The notes under the pieces: generated by a model
What the model was told of the DNA's origin: nothing
The model's database searches: none
Seen by the model: only the letters and a program-made list of their open reading frames with translations
Shown: positions 1 to 8,533 of the stretch, piece after piece
Position numbering within the stretch: the first letter of the stretch is position 1
How the letters are laid out: the number at the start of each line of letters is the position of its first letter
Made by a program: the position numbers and the translations under genes
DNA from: Bacteroidota bacterium
GTDB taxonomy: Bacteria; Bacteroidota; Bacteroidia; Palsa-965
Length of the DNA stretch: 64,000 nucleotides
Direction: 5' to 3'
Assembly (NCBI GenBank): GCA_016194975.1
Contig: JACQAM010000004.1
Coordinates: 62,001 to 126,000 of the forward strand

Positions 1-114
1 TTCACCGCGCTTGAAAGCGATGTTGGAAATTTTACGATACGTAGTTGCGTCCTGTGCATTTGAAATGCAGGGAAACAATCCGAAGAGTAGCGGGAAAATG
101 AGGATGCGTTTCAT
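1..114 (-). CDS. Start of a secreted DUF3108-like protein (partial)
   Basis: The first 38 codons of a minus-strand gene lie here and the rest is beyond the window. The start is ATG at 114. The N-terminus has a Lys/Arg-led hydrophobic stretch ending in SNAQ, a Sec signal peptide with a likely cleavage site typical of this organism's exported proteins. The residues after it, including IAFKRGE, resemble the beginning of DUF3108 proteins, which often open with a phrase like 'F+.GE.L.Y'. DUF3108 is a periplasmic beta-rich family of unknown function. The family call rests on about ten residues, so it is tentative; the signal peptide is clear. Confidence 0.6.
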   Translation of the reverse strand, partial: MKRILIFPLLFGLFPCISNAQDATTYRKISNIAFKRGE

Positions 115-164
115 GATTCAATAGCGTTTGATGGTATAACTTCAAACCCTGTGCCATCGTGTTT

Positions 165-1670
165 TCAATGGGCGAATTTCAGAACAATTTGCTGCCCGTT
201 TATCACTCCTTTAAAGATATACAATCCTGCCGGGAGTTCGTTTACAGGCACTTGTATAACGTTCCCATTGGCAGAAAAAATACCTTCGTTTAATAAGCGG
301 CCGCTTAAATCAGTTATCTGGTACGATATCGCCGCATTCACAGGAAAACCAAAATCGATATTCAGAATGTCAATCGCCGGATCGGGCCACGCTTTAGCAT
401 GAATAAAATTAATTTCTTTTTCACCCAGGATCACCGACCAGTCGTTGGGAGTTCCCCATGTTTCTGTTCCTTTTGAAAAATAAAGTAAATAATAATCGAG
501 AAAACAAGTTGCAGATCCATCGTGCCCTGCCACTTGTCCTACACCATCTGCAAATGTCATATCGATCCCGTCACACATATCAGGATACACAGTAAAATCA
601 AAACAATGATCGGCAGAATTATATCCCCATCCCCACGCGCGGTCCGCGAATTCTTTTTGCATCCGGCCGTTGTACAAAGAATTATTGTAAGGAAAATCAG
701 GATATTTCCATTCGAAAAATCCGGCAGCAGTATCCGGCGGGTTCACCAATTCGATGGGTTGATCAGGAAAATAATTCAGGCTGTCGAGCTGCGATAAAAT
801 GTAAGTGACATTCACCGCTTGATTCATGTGCTGGCCCTGGATGACGTTCCCCATCTTCCTGCAATAATTTTCATTGAATGTGTAAGTGATCGTATCGTTG
901 TTGGCAGAAATATTTTTTGCAATAACAACTCGCGTGTACCATTGATCCAAATTCGGAAATTGTGTAGCATCTGTATTACTTGCGATAAGAAAATCAAACT
1001 GGTCGCCGATGTTGAAATTAAAAATATCCGCAGCCGTCACAATTCTAATTCCTTCCTGCGGATTGGTCATTCCTGCGAGACGATACGCATTTGTGTCATT
1101 GGGAAAATCGCGCCAGTTGTAACCGAGGATCATTCCATGATCTTTTGCCGACTGAATATATTTTCCGTTGAAGAGCGATGCGATCGGATTTCCGGCAGCA
1201 TCACGCAATTGCAGTTGCATTGTTTTTACAGAATCGGGAACGCCGATAATATTCTGCTGCGCAACAGAAATAATATTTCCGTGAAGCGTGTCGCCATTCT
1301 GGAATGGAACAATGAATCCGTCCTGTCCATTGGCCGCCGAAGGAAAAAACCAGATGCTGTCGCCGGCTGAACTTACAAAACAGGTTTTTCCGTTGCTCAA
1401 CTGAAAAATATTTTTTCCTGCCCAGCCGGTGTCGCTTATGTAAAGACAACCCATGGAAAGAAAATTGGCAATATCGCGCCGGTAATCGGTGTAGCAGGTA
1501 AAATTTCCCAGTGTGAAAGAGGTATCGGGCCGAATGGACTGAACATGATATTGCGTGGAATAATCATGCAGGAGAAAGAATGCAGTTCTACCGGGAACAT
1601 AAGCATTGTAATTCTGCGCAGAAATGCAGATGGAAACGAACAGGAAAATGAAGAGTAAATTTTTTTTCAT
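165..1670 (-). CDS. T9SS type A sorting-domain secreted protein (paralogue 1)
   Basis: A 501-residue exported protein of unknown function. It has a Sec signal peptide (MKKNLLFIFLFVSICISAQ) and a C-terminal domain of about 75 residues that begins near PDPAIDILNIDF and ends GQQIVLKFAH. That layout is the type A sorting signal used to cross the outer membrane by the type IX system and to be anchored at the cell surface. The middle contains motifs (KDHGM, FNIGDQFDF) shared with the gene directly upstream, so the two are tandem paralogues. It is preceded by only 12 bases, suggesting co-transcription with that paralogue. No catalytic motif was recognised. ATG at 1670 is the natural start because the signal peptide begins there. 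Confidence 0.85.
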   Translation of the reverse strand: MKKNLLFIFLFVSICISAQNYNAYVPGRTAFFLLHDYSTQYHVQSIRPDTSFTLGNFTCYTDYRRDIANFLSMGCLYISDTGWAGKNIFQLSNGKTCFVSSAGDSIWFFPSAANGQDGFIVPFQNGDTLHGNIISVAQQNIIGVPDSVKTMQLQLRDAAGNPIASLFNGKYIQSAKDHGMILGYNWRDFPNDTNAYRLAGMTNPQEGIRIVTAADIFNFNIGDQFDFLIASNTDATQFPNLDQWYTRVVIAKNISANNDTITYTFNENYCRKMGNVIQGQHMNQAVNVTYILSQLDSLNYFPDQPIELVNPPDTAAGFFEWKYPDFPYNNSLYNGRMQKEFADRAWGWGYNSADHCFDFTVYPDMCDGIDMTFADGVGQVAGHDGSATCFLDYYLLYFSKGTETWGTPNDWSVILGEKEINFIHAKAWPDPAIDILNIDFGFPVNAAISYQITDLSGRLLNEGIFSANGNVIQVPVNELPAGLYIFKGVINGQQIVLKFAH

Positions 1671-1682
1671 GCGAATGAATTT

Positions 1683-3152
1683 TCATTTCACAAAACGAAG
1701 CGTTGTTTTTCCCTGCGAGTTGATGATCGTAATAAAATAAGTTCCATTTGCCAGTGTAGAAATATCAAGCGGAAAATTATTTCCCGGAACAATTCCTGTT
1801 GCTACTCTTTCACCGAAAACATTTTCAAGTTCATAAATAGAATTTGTTGTACTTCCGTCGAAAGAAATATTGATCACACCGGTTGCAGGAACAGGATATA
1901 CATGAATATTATTTTTATGAATTGAAATTTCATTGGTTCCGAGCAGCACGCTCCAGTCGAAAGGTGTTCCCCATTGTTCAGGATTTTTCTGAAACCAGTT
2001 CATGTCTTCGTGATAACACCACGTTGGATCATCATTCGTTATTTTAATGAGGCCAAGTCCGGCAGCGTAGGTGCTCTCTTCGGAAACGCACAATCCAACC
2101 GGATAATAAACGCACGTGTCAGTGGAATTTCCGAAATAATACGGATCAACTCTTTTTTTCAATCTCGAATGATAAGTGGTGTCAATGTATTGCAGCGCAT
2201 AACCGGCGCCGGAGAATGGAGTGAACAACGGAGAATACGTGAGTGAATCGATGTAATCCTTTAGCGAAACGATTACATATTGTGTAACGGTATCGTGAAT
2301 GAAAGTAATGGTGCTGTCGTAATTGGGCGTGTACTGGTAAAATTTCTCAAGGTGCATTTCATCAAATTTGTAAATGGTGGTATCGGAATTTGCACTGATG
2401 TATTTTGAGATCACTTTCCACTCTTTGTAATCGTTGAAGGAACCCGACATCATCTGGTTCCATCCGCCGGTCCACTGAAAATCATCACCAACATTGAAAT
2501 TGTAAATGAAATCGTGCGTGAGTGCCGGCGTGCCCGCTGCGTTCATACCCGCGAGCGTGAATTCTGTAACGTCATTGGGGAAATCGAGCGTGGTGTAGAA
2601 TTTTGCCAGCCCGTGATCTTTACTCAGCCATATTTCGTTCCCATTGAAAATATTATTGATGTTGTTTCCCGATGAATTCTTTGCCTGCAGGGAAATAATT
2701 TTTACACTGTCCATCGCGGTGACCACATTCTGAAAAGAAATAGAACTCAGTGTCGCCTCCAGGTAATCTCCATTTGGAAAATTGAAAAGATGCCAGGCGT
2801 CGCCGACCGATGCATTTCTTTTAACCAGTATCGTATCATTCCCCGCATTGAAAAAGAGAAGATCTCCATTGTTCCGCAAAACCACTTTATCTGCAACGAC
2901 ATTCGTGTCGTGCGTACTCGCGCAATACATATTCGTGTAATCAAACGTGCGGTAATTCCGGTAAATGGTATCTGTTCCCTGCGTGTACATCGTATCTGCC
3001 CGGAACATGTGGTAATACGTAGGTGTGGAATTGAAATTGTAAATGATCCCCCGCTGGTAAACGCTCGTCTGCGAAAAAACAAAAGGAGAATAATTCTGTG
3101 CAGAAAGATGTACGCAGAAAAAAATAAATAACAGGGCGAAACTTTTTCTCAT
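1683..3152 (-). CDS. T9SS type A sorting-domain secreted protein (paralogue 2)
   Basis: A 489-residue exported protein of unknown function, tandem paralogue of the gene at 165-1670. The signal peptide is MRKSFALLFIFFCVHLSAQ. The body shares the KDHGLAKF and FNVGDDFQW blocks with its neighbour. The C-terminal region from about residue 415 (HVYPVPATGVINISF) to the terminal TTLRFVK is a T9SS type A sorting domain with the usual NPxxG-like start (YPVPATG) and a final Arg/Lys. It is probably displayed on or released from the cell surface. The two genes are likely one transcript starting upstream of 3152. No enzyme signature is visible. Confidence 0.85.
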   Translation of the reverse strand: MRKSFALLFIFFCVHLSAQNYSPFVFSQTSVYQRGIIYNFNSTPTYYHMFRADTMYTQGTDTIYRNYRTFDYTNMYCASTHDTNVVADKVVLRNNGDLLFFNAGNDTILVKRNASVGDAWHLFNFPNGDYLEATLSSISFQNVVTAMDSVKIISLQAKNSSGNNINNIFNGNEIWLSKDHGLAKFYTTLDFPNDVTEFTLAGMNAAGTPALTHDFIYNFNVGDDFQWTGGWNQMMSGSFNDYKEWKVISKYISANSDTTIYKFDEMHLEKFYQYTPNYDSTITFIHDTVTQYVIVSLKDYIDSLTYSPLFTPFSGAGYALQYIDTTYHSRLKKRVDPYYFGNSTDTCVYYPVGLCVSEESTYAAGLGLIKITNDDPTWCYHEDMNWFQKNPEQWGTPFDWSVLLGTNEISIHKNNIHVYPVPATGVINISFDGSTTNSIYELENVFGERVATGIVPGNNFPLDISTLANGTYFITIINSQGKTTLRFVK

Positions 3153-3230
3153 AGGGTTTGATCAGAATAAAAGTAACAACTGGTAAGTGAAACAGAAAGG
3201 TAAACGAAAAAGCTCTTACGTGTTCAGATT

Positions 3231-3370
3231 AGGGGAGCGGAATGCGGAAAGTGCGGACATGCGAAATTCTAATAGTGCGTTGGTTATTGCGAGCCGGAAT
3301 TTATTCGGGAGAAGCAATCTTGCGGGAAGGTTTCTTCAGCAGATCCGCACCTTCCGCATTCCTTTCCCTA
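3231..3370. repeat. MITE-like inverted-repeat element next to leuS
   Basis: The gap between the T9SS pair and leuS is flanked by inverted repeats. GGAATGCGGAAAGTGCGGA at 3239-3257 matches the reverse complement of 3344-3362 at 18 of 19 positions, and the match continues weakly outward (AGGGGAGC against AGGGAAA). The outer end TTCCCTA includes the CTA that is the leuS stop codon on the minus strand. The core contains 'attgcgagc...gaagcaatctt', which looks like a dispersed environmental-genome repeat. A related, shorter copy lies at 41050-41121. No coding potential is seen. Confidence 0.6.
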
Positions 3371-6300
3371 TAGAACTATATTCACGATCCTCTTCGGTAC
3401 CACAATAACTTTTTTCGGTGTTTTTCCTTCGAGCCATTTCTTCGCTTCTTCGCTCGAGAGAATTTCTTTTTCAATTTCCGCAGGCGCGAGCGCAAGAGAA
3501 ATACTGAAATTGAAACGCACTTTTCCGTTGATCTGTACAGGATAATTGAACGAATCATCCACGAGATATTTTTCATCGATCTTCGGGAATGCCGCGATCG
3601 TCACGCTTGTTTTGTTTCCAAGTTGTTCCCACAATTCTTCAGCGATATGCGGCGCGAATGGAGAAAGAGCGATGACAAGCGGCTCAAGAATTCCACGCTT
3701 GCTGCATTTCAGTTCCATCAACTCATTCACGCAGATCATGAACTGGCTCACGCAAGTGTTGAATGAATATCGTTCGATGTCTTCGCGGATTTTCTTCAAC
3801 GTGCGATGCAAAACTTTTAGTTCAGCTTCGGTGGGATCCGAATTTTGAACTTTGAATTTTGAATTTTGAATTTCATCCTGCCTGTTTTCTTCGTAGAACA
3901 TTCTCCAGAAACGTTTCAGGAATCCATGCACGCCGGTAATTCCATTGGTGTTCCAGGGTTTCGATTGTTCAAGCGGACCGAGAAACATTTCATACATGCG
4001 GAGGGTGTCGGCGCCGTAGGAATCGCAAATAGAATCGGGTGTGACAACATTATACTTAGACTTCGACATTTTTTCGACTTCACGTGAACAAATATATTTT
4101 CCATCTTCCTCAAGAATATACTCTAACACTTCATTAATACCTTGAAGTGAAGGCCAACTACTTCTCCACTTTGTGTATTCCTCCGTATTAAGTTCATCCT
4201 TTTCCAAAATAAATTTTATATCGACGTGTCGAAACAATATTGAATTCTCGAAATTATTTGCATCGTAAATCAATTCATAATGTACGTTTCTAATTAGTGA
4301 ACTCCATTCTGAACTTTGCTTCTTCAAAAAAACCAAATCATAAATATGTAGCATTTGTGCCCTAACTTGTTCATCACCGTTTAGGAAGCGTTCTGCTTTT
4401 TGTTTCGAAATAATGAACACTGTCTTTGAATTAAATTTGGGTAACACTGTTTTGCCAAGTGGCTTAACCCAAATAAATGGAGCCCAAATCTGAGTAAATG
4501 CACTGACCCCCTGAATCATCCCCTGGTTGATTAGCTTCTGCGCCGGCTCTTCGAACGGAATAATTCCGCGGTCGAATAAAAACTTCGTCCAGAAGCGCAC
4601 ATAGAGTAAATGTCCGGTTGCGTGTTCTGTTCCGCCTATGTAGAGATCCACATTCTTCCAGTAGTTCACGGCATCTTTCGAAACGAGTTCTTTTTCATTG
4701 TGCGGATCCATGTAGCGGAGAAAATACCAGCTGCTGCCGGCCCATCCGGGCATGGTGGTGGTTTCCAGCGGGAGTTTTTCGGCTTGTATGCTGACCCCAC
4801 CTAAATCCTCCCCGGTGGGGAGGACTTCCCTCGTGGCCAAGGCCTTGATTACCTTTTCTACTACAGCGGAAGAATTTTTTGTGACTTCGTCGTTCTGAAA
4901 ACGAATTACTTCGTAGCCCAATTGATTCAGAACAAAAGTTCGAACGTCGTCATATTCCTTCTGCTCTGGAGAATCATGATAACCGCCATCAACTTCAATC
5001 ACAAGTTTTTTATCAAGACAAACAAAATCAACAATGAAGGTTTCAATAGCGTGTTGTCTCCTTATTTTAAATCCAGTATTCTTATTGCGTAATTCTTGCC
5101 ACAAAATATTTTCTGCCTCGGTTTGATTCTTTCTCAGGTCACGGGCTCGTTCCTTCAGCAACTTCCATTTTTCGGGCGAAGCAGTAAAAATTTCGCGATA
5201 GCGATTCTCAGTCACTGTTTTCTTCACAGTTCCTTCACGCGCCAGCGTACCCCCCTCTCCAGCTTGCCCTGAGCCTGTCGAAGGGGAGAAGGGCCGGGGT
5301 TGAGGTGAATACACCCAATCCTCCGCTCGTGCCAACGGCGGTTCCCCACTTTCTGTCGGCAAATATTTATCTACTTGCGGAAGCACAAGCGGAAGATCTT
5401 TTTCATCCACCGGCTTCGGAATTCCATTTTCATAATAGATCGGAATAGGTTCTCCCCAATAGCGTTGTCTTCCGAAAGCGGCATCGCGCAAACGATAATT
5501 CACTTTTCCTTTCCCGATATTTCTTTTTTCAATTTCAGTAATTATTTTTTTCATCGCATCTTTCACTTCCATCCCATTCAGAAAATCGGAATTGATGCAT
5601 TTCGTGTCTTTCGAATCGTAACTCTCTTTCGAGAAATCCCATCCAGCAGGACCTTCGATCACTTGTGCGATCTTCAAACCGAAATGTTTTGCAAAAGAAA
5701 AATCGCGCGAGTCGTGCGCGGGAACCCCCATCACCGCGCCTGTTCCGTATCCCGCAAGCACGTAGTCGCCTATCCACACGGGAACTTTTTCATTGGAGAA
5801 AGGATGAATGACGTAAGCGCCCGTAAAAACTCCGGTTACTTTTTTCACATCGGCCATGCGCTCGCGTTCACTGCGGTTCTTGGCCATCGTAACATATTCA
5901 TCAACGGTTTTTTTATTTTCAGGCGTTGTGATCTGCGAAACCAATTCATGTTCCGGCGCAAGCGTAACGAAAGTCACACCGAAAATTGTATCAGGACGCG
6001 TAGTGAAAACCTCAATATCAAATCTTGAATCTTGAATCTTGAATCGAAGCGAAGTTCCTTCGCTTCGTCCAATCCAGTTCCGCTGCGCTTCTTTCATCGA
6101 TTCCGTCCAGTCGAGTGCATCAAGATCTTTCAGTAATCGATCGGCGTAAGAAGTGATGCGCATACTCCATTGCGGCATTCGTTTTCTTTCCACAGGATAT
6201 CCGCCCCGCTCGGAAACTCCGTCTTTCACTTCATCATTCGCCAGCACTGTTCCCATTGCCGGACACCAGTTCACCCACGCTTCACCGAGATAAGCCAAAC

Positions 6301-6922
6301 GGAAATTCATCAGCACATCCGACTTTTCTTTTTCAGAAAAATTTTTCCACTGATCTGCTGTGAAAGATTTCAGATCATTTTCAATATCAACATTTGTCAG
6401 TTCGAGCGAAGTCGAGAACCCTTCTTTCTCAAAAATGGAAATGAGTGTTTCAATATTTTCTGCGCGATCCGTTTTTTTATTGTACCACGATTTGAATATC
6501 TGCAGGAATATCCACTGCGTCCATTTGTAATAATCAGGATTACTCGTCCACACTTCACGGTCCCAGTCGAACGAGAAACCGATCTTATCCATCTGCTCTT
6601 TGTATCGTTTAATATTTTCTCTCGTGGTTTTATCCGGATGCTGCCCGGTTTGTATCGCGTATTGTTCTGCCGGCAATCCGAACGAATCGAATCCCATTGG
6701 GTGAAGCACATTGTATCCGCACAATCTTTTGTAGCGCGAAACAATATCACTCGCAATATATCCGAGCGGATGTCCCACATGCAATCCCGCACCCGAGGGA
6801 TAAGGAAACATGTCGAGCGCATAATATTTCGGTTTCGCAGAATTATTTTCCACGCAATACGTTTTCCGTTCTTTCCATAGCTGTTGCCACTTTTTTTCAA
6901 TATCGCGGAAATTGTATTCCAT
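3368..6922 (-). CDS. leuS: Leucyl-tRNA synthetase with an in-frame DUF559 insertion
   Basis: Charges tRNA-Leu with leucine in the cytoplasm. ATG at 6922 (MEYNFRDIEKKWQ) is preferred over an upstream TTG at 6934 because it matches the usual Bacteroidota start. Class I signatures are intact: HVGH at residues 48-51, the editing-domain entry FTTRPDTIFGVTF, the GWAGSSWYFLRY block and KMSKS near residue 950. At 1184 residues it is clearly longer than the 900-950 expected. Most of the excess is a DUF559 nuclease-like domain inserted at about residues 536-714 (nt 4780-5315), between PPLARAEDW and PLETTTMPGW, in the loop before the second half of the catalytic domain. A further unusual segment covers about residues 800-945. 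Two heptanucleotide repeat tracts (3840-3874 and 6024-6045) are also translated within it. The reading frame is open throughout, and since no other leuS is visible it is presumably functional. Confidence 0.95.
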   Translation of the reverse strand: MEYNFRDIEKKWQQLWKERKTYCVENNSAKPKYYALDMFPYPSGAGLHVGHPLGYIASDIVSRYKRLCGYNVLHPMGFDSFGLPAEQYAIQTGQHPDKTTRENIKRYKEQMDKIGFSFDWDREVWTSNPDYYKWTQWIFLQIFKSWYNKKTDRAENIETLISIFEKEGFSTSLELTNVDIENDLKSFTADQWKNFSEKEKSDVLMNFRLAYLGEAWVNWCPAMGTVLANDEVKDGVSERGGYPVERKRMPQWSMRITSYADRLLKDLDALDWTESMKEAQRNWIGRSEGTSLRFKIQDSRFDIEVFTTRPDTIFGVTFVTLAPEHELVSQITTPENKKTVDEYVTMAKNRSERERMADVKKVTGVFTGAYVIHPFSNEKVPVWIGDYVLAGYGTGAVMGVPAHDSRDFSFAKHFGLKIAQVIEGPAGWDFSKESYDSKDTKCINSDFLNGMEVKDAMKKIITEIEKRNIGKGKVNYRLRDAAFGRQRYWGEPIPIYYENGIPKPVDEKDLPLVLPQVDKYLPTESGEPPLARAEDWVYSPQPRPFSPSTGSGQAGEGGTLAREGTVKKTVTENRYREIFTASPEKWKLLKERARDLRKNQTEAENILWQELRNKNTGFKIRRQHAIETFIVDFVCLDKKLVIEVDGGYHDSPEQKEYDDVRTFVLNQLGYEVIRFQNDEVTKNSSAVVEKVIKALATREVLPTGEDLGGVSIQAEKLPLETTTMPGWAGSSWYFLRYMDPHNEKELVSKDAVNYWKNVDLYIGGTEHATGHLLYVRFWTKFLFDRGIIPFEEPAQKLINQGMIQGVSAFTQIWAPFIWVKPLGKTVLPKFNSKTVFIISKQKAERFLNGDEQVRAQMLHIYDLVFLKKQSSEWSSLIRNVHYELIYDANNFENSILFRHVDIKFILEKDELNTEEYTKWRSSWPSLQGINEVLEYILEEDGKYICSREVEKMSKSKYNVVTPDSICDSYGADTLRMYEMFLGPLEQSKPWNTNGITGVHGFLKRFWRMFYEENRQDEIQNSKFKVQNSDPTEAELKVLHRTLKKIREDIERYSFNTCVSQFMICVNELMELKCSKRGILEPLVIALSPFAPHIAEELWEQLGNKTSVTIAAFPKIDEKYLVDDSFNYPVQINGKVRFNFSISLALAPAEIEKEILSSEEAKKWLEGKTPKKVIVVPKRIVNIVL
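3840..3874. repeat. Heptanucleotide tandem repeat inside leuS (GAATTTT units)
   Basis: Five consecutive 7-bp units: GAATTTT, GAACTTT, GAATTTT, GAATTTT, GAATTTC. In the leuS frame they encode part of IQNSKFKVQNS near the anticodon-binding region. Gain or loss of one unit would shift the frame; three units equal seven codons. Confidence 0.85.
4780..5315 (-). mobile_element. DUF559 (Vsr-like endonuclease) module inserted inside leuS
   Basis: Within the leuS frame about 175 codons have no counterpart in ordinary leucyl-tRNA synthetases. The core, about leuS residues 586-694, reads as a DUF559 domain: LRKNQTEAENILWQELRN, then FIVDFVCLDKKLVIEVDGG, then VIRFQNDEV. DUF559 belongs to the restriction-endonuclease-like/Vsr fold, and the D...EVDG pattern fits its metal site. 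Both ends are low-complexity, repeat-like DNA. One side encodes STGSGQAGEGG and includes CTGAGCCTGTCGAAG at 5269-5283. The other encodes PTGEDLGGV. It carries no start or stop of its own and no intein splicing motifs. Confidence 0.75.
6024..6045. repeat. Heptanucleotide tandem repeat inside leuS (CTTGAAT units)
   Basis: Three perfect CTTGAAT units plus one base. They are translated within LRFKIQDSRFDIEVF, just before the editing-domain motif FTTRPDTIFG. Same 7-bp period as the tract at 3840-3874. Confidence 0.85.
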
Positions 6923-7207
6923 AATTTTTGCCAATGAAAATGAGGAACGAAATTACGGAAAATCATGGCGCTTTTTTGGCTGCCTTTTCGCGCTATCCGC
7001 TTGTAGTCCTCGCCCGCCACTGTCATCCTGAGCGCGAGTCGAAGAGCAGTGGCGGCCTGTGGGCTACCGCTTCTATCGCGGGCAGAAAATCTTTTCTCTC
7101 CAGCTTCTGTCTTTCGACATTGGACTTCACTTTTTCATTGTTAAATTGTTCAAATCCCCATTGGGCAAAGCGCATGGCTCATTTCTAAATTCGTACTTTC
7201 GCTCGCA
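6923..7207. other. Divergent intergenic region between leuS and ftsX with a nested inverted repeat
   Basis: No convincing gene. It holds the leuS promoter side and the ftsX upstream region. CCGCCACTG at 7014-7022 and its exact complement CAGTGGCGG at 7047-7055 flank CTGAGCGCGAGTCGAAG (7028-7044), a dispersed repeat type also seen at 5269-5283 and 10963-10977. TACTTTCG at 7194-7201, six bases before the ftsX ATG, resembles a Bacteroidota -7 box. Confidence 0.55.
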
Positions 7208-8086
7208 ATGACAGATGTTTCTGTAAAACGCCGTTTCCGCACTTCTTCCGTTACCATCATCATCAGCATAGCACTGGTGCTGGTCATGCTCGGACTGTTG
7301 AGTGTGCTCGTGCTGAAAGCGAGAGATGTTTCGAATTGGGTGAAAGAGAATATCAAGATCACTGTTTTCCTCGATCAGAATATCGGCAAAGAAGATAAGG
7401 ACGCATTGCAGAAATCGATTGACGTGGAAAAATGGCGCAAGACTACAGAATTTGTTTCGAAGGATGAGGCAGCACATCGGTTGGAAAAAGATCTCGGTGA
7501 AAATTTTATCCAGACGCTCGGTTATAATCCGCTGCAGCCATCCATCGAAATCCGCATCAAAGCAGAATATGCCGATAGCGCGAGCATGGCGAATATTGAA
7601 AAACAACTGCGGCAGGATTCAAGAGTGAAAGATGTTTATTATCAAAAAGATCTTGTGAGTGAAGTGCACGACAGGATGGGGTCGATCAGTCTCGTGATCC
7701 TCATTTTCAGCGGCGCATTATTATTCGTCGCAGTCGGACTCATCTTCAACACCATTCGCCTTTCCATTTATTCGCAGCGATTTCTGATCCGCACTATGGA
7801 TCTTGTTGGCGCCACACAGTCGTTCATCCGTAAACCGTTTGTGATGAAAGGGATCATCAACGGAATTATCGGCGCATTCATTGCCATTCTCATCACCACC
7901 GGTATTGTGATCGCGCTCGACCGGAATTTCAAGGATCTCGATCTGATCCGGTTTGACGATATAAAAACGCTCGCAATTCTCTGTTCATTCCAGATCGCGC
8001 TCGGCGTTCTCATCACCTGGCTGAGCACAGCGCTCGCCGTAAGAAAATTTCTGCGTCAGAGTACGGACGCATTGTACAGTAATTAA
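7208..8086 (+). CDS. ftsX: Cell division protein FtsX
   Basis: Integral inner-membrane partner of the FtsE ATPase; the FtsEX complex controls peptidoglycan hydrolases during division. At 292 residues the size is usual. One membrane segment lies at about residues 14-36 (VTIIISIALVLVMLGLLSVLVL). An extracytoplasmic domain follows (NIKITVFLDQNI to about residue 160), with a C-terminal FtsX permease domain of three further segments. ftsE is not adjacent, as is common in Bacteroidota. It is followed at 12 bases by the DUF3098 gene, the usual neighbour in this phylum. The ATG at 7208 is well supported because the short basic N-terminus leads into the first membrane helix. Confidence 0.93.
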   Translation: MTDVSVKRRFRTSSVTIIISIALVLVMLGLLSVLVLKARDVSNWVKENIKITVFLDQNIGKEDKDALQKSIDVEKWRKTTEFVSKDEAAHRLEKDLGENFIQTLGYNPLQPSIEIRIKAEYADSASMANIEKQLRQDSRVKDVYYQKDLVSEVHDRMGSISLVILIFSGALLFVAVGLIFNTIRLSIYSQRFLIRTMDLVGATQSFIRKPFVMKGIINGIIGAFIAILITTGIVIALDRNFKDLDLIRFDDIKTLAILCSFQIALGVLITWLSTALAVRKFLRQSTDALYSN

Positions 8087-8091
8087 CTTTG
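8084..8091 (+). promoter_or_regulatory. Bacteroidota -7 box overlapping the ftsX stop codon
   Basis: TAACTTTG matches TAnnTTTG exactly. It starts with the TAA stop of ftsX and ends seven bases before the ATG of the DUF3098 gene. No TTTG was found at the expected 19-bp distance upstream, so only half of the promoter signal is present. Confidence 0.4.
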
Positions 8092-8098
8092 CACCATC

Positions 8099-8410
8099 AT
8101 GGCTAAAAAACCAATCGTTAAGGAAAAAGAAAAAGTGCAGCCGAAAAAAGCTGTTGCTTCTGAAAGCAGAAAAGAGATCACAGAAGCTTCTTTCGCATTC
8201 GGAAAAGAAAATTACATGATCATTCTCGCCGGCATTGTCGTGCTCGTGATCGGTTACCTGCTGATGATAGGTGGCGGCGCTGACAAACCCGAAAATTTCA
8301 ATCCCGAAATATTTTCTGCGCGCAGAATCACCATCGCACCGGTAACCCTATTGGCAGGTTTCGCGATCGTGCTGTATGGCATCATGAAAAAACCAAAGGA
8401 GCAGGAATAA
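8099..8410 (+). CDS. DUF3098 family membrane protein
   Basis: A 103-residue protein of unknown function. It has a charged Lys-rich N-terminus, the family block FAFGKENYMIILAGI, one membrane helix at about residues 41-58, the loop NPEIFSARRITIAPV, a second helix and a short Lys-rich tail. This two-helix layout with the EIFS.RR.T.AP signature is typical of DUF3098. Its position just after ftsX suggests a link with division or envelope work, which is inference from gene order only. ATG at 8099. Confidence 0.88.
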   Translation: MAKKPIVKEKEKVQPKKAVASESRKEITEASFAFGKENYMIILAGIVVLVIGYLLMIGGGADKPENFNPEIFSARRITIAPVTLLAGFAIVLYGIMKKPKEQE

Positions 8411-8533
8411 GCGGGTACTGATTAAGAATTGTCCGCAGGCATACGCGTCGCGGATTCAAATTCTCAATTTGTTCTTCTTACGCAACACCCTCATCAGTAA
8501 TCTGTATATCCGTAAAATCTGTAATCCTCCCCA

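Noticed and set aside
4780-5315. An intein inside leuS
   Set aside because: No Cys/Ser at the first splice position, no HN motif before the second, and the domain is DUF559, not Hint or LAGLIDADG.
6928-7188. Plus-strand ORF of 86 codons upstream of ftsX
   Set aside because: It crosses a dispersed inverted-repeat element, shows no family or signal peptide, and its codon use is unlike the neighbours.
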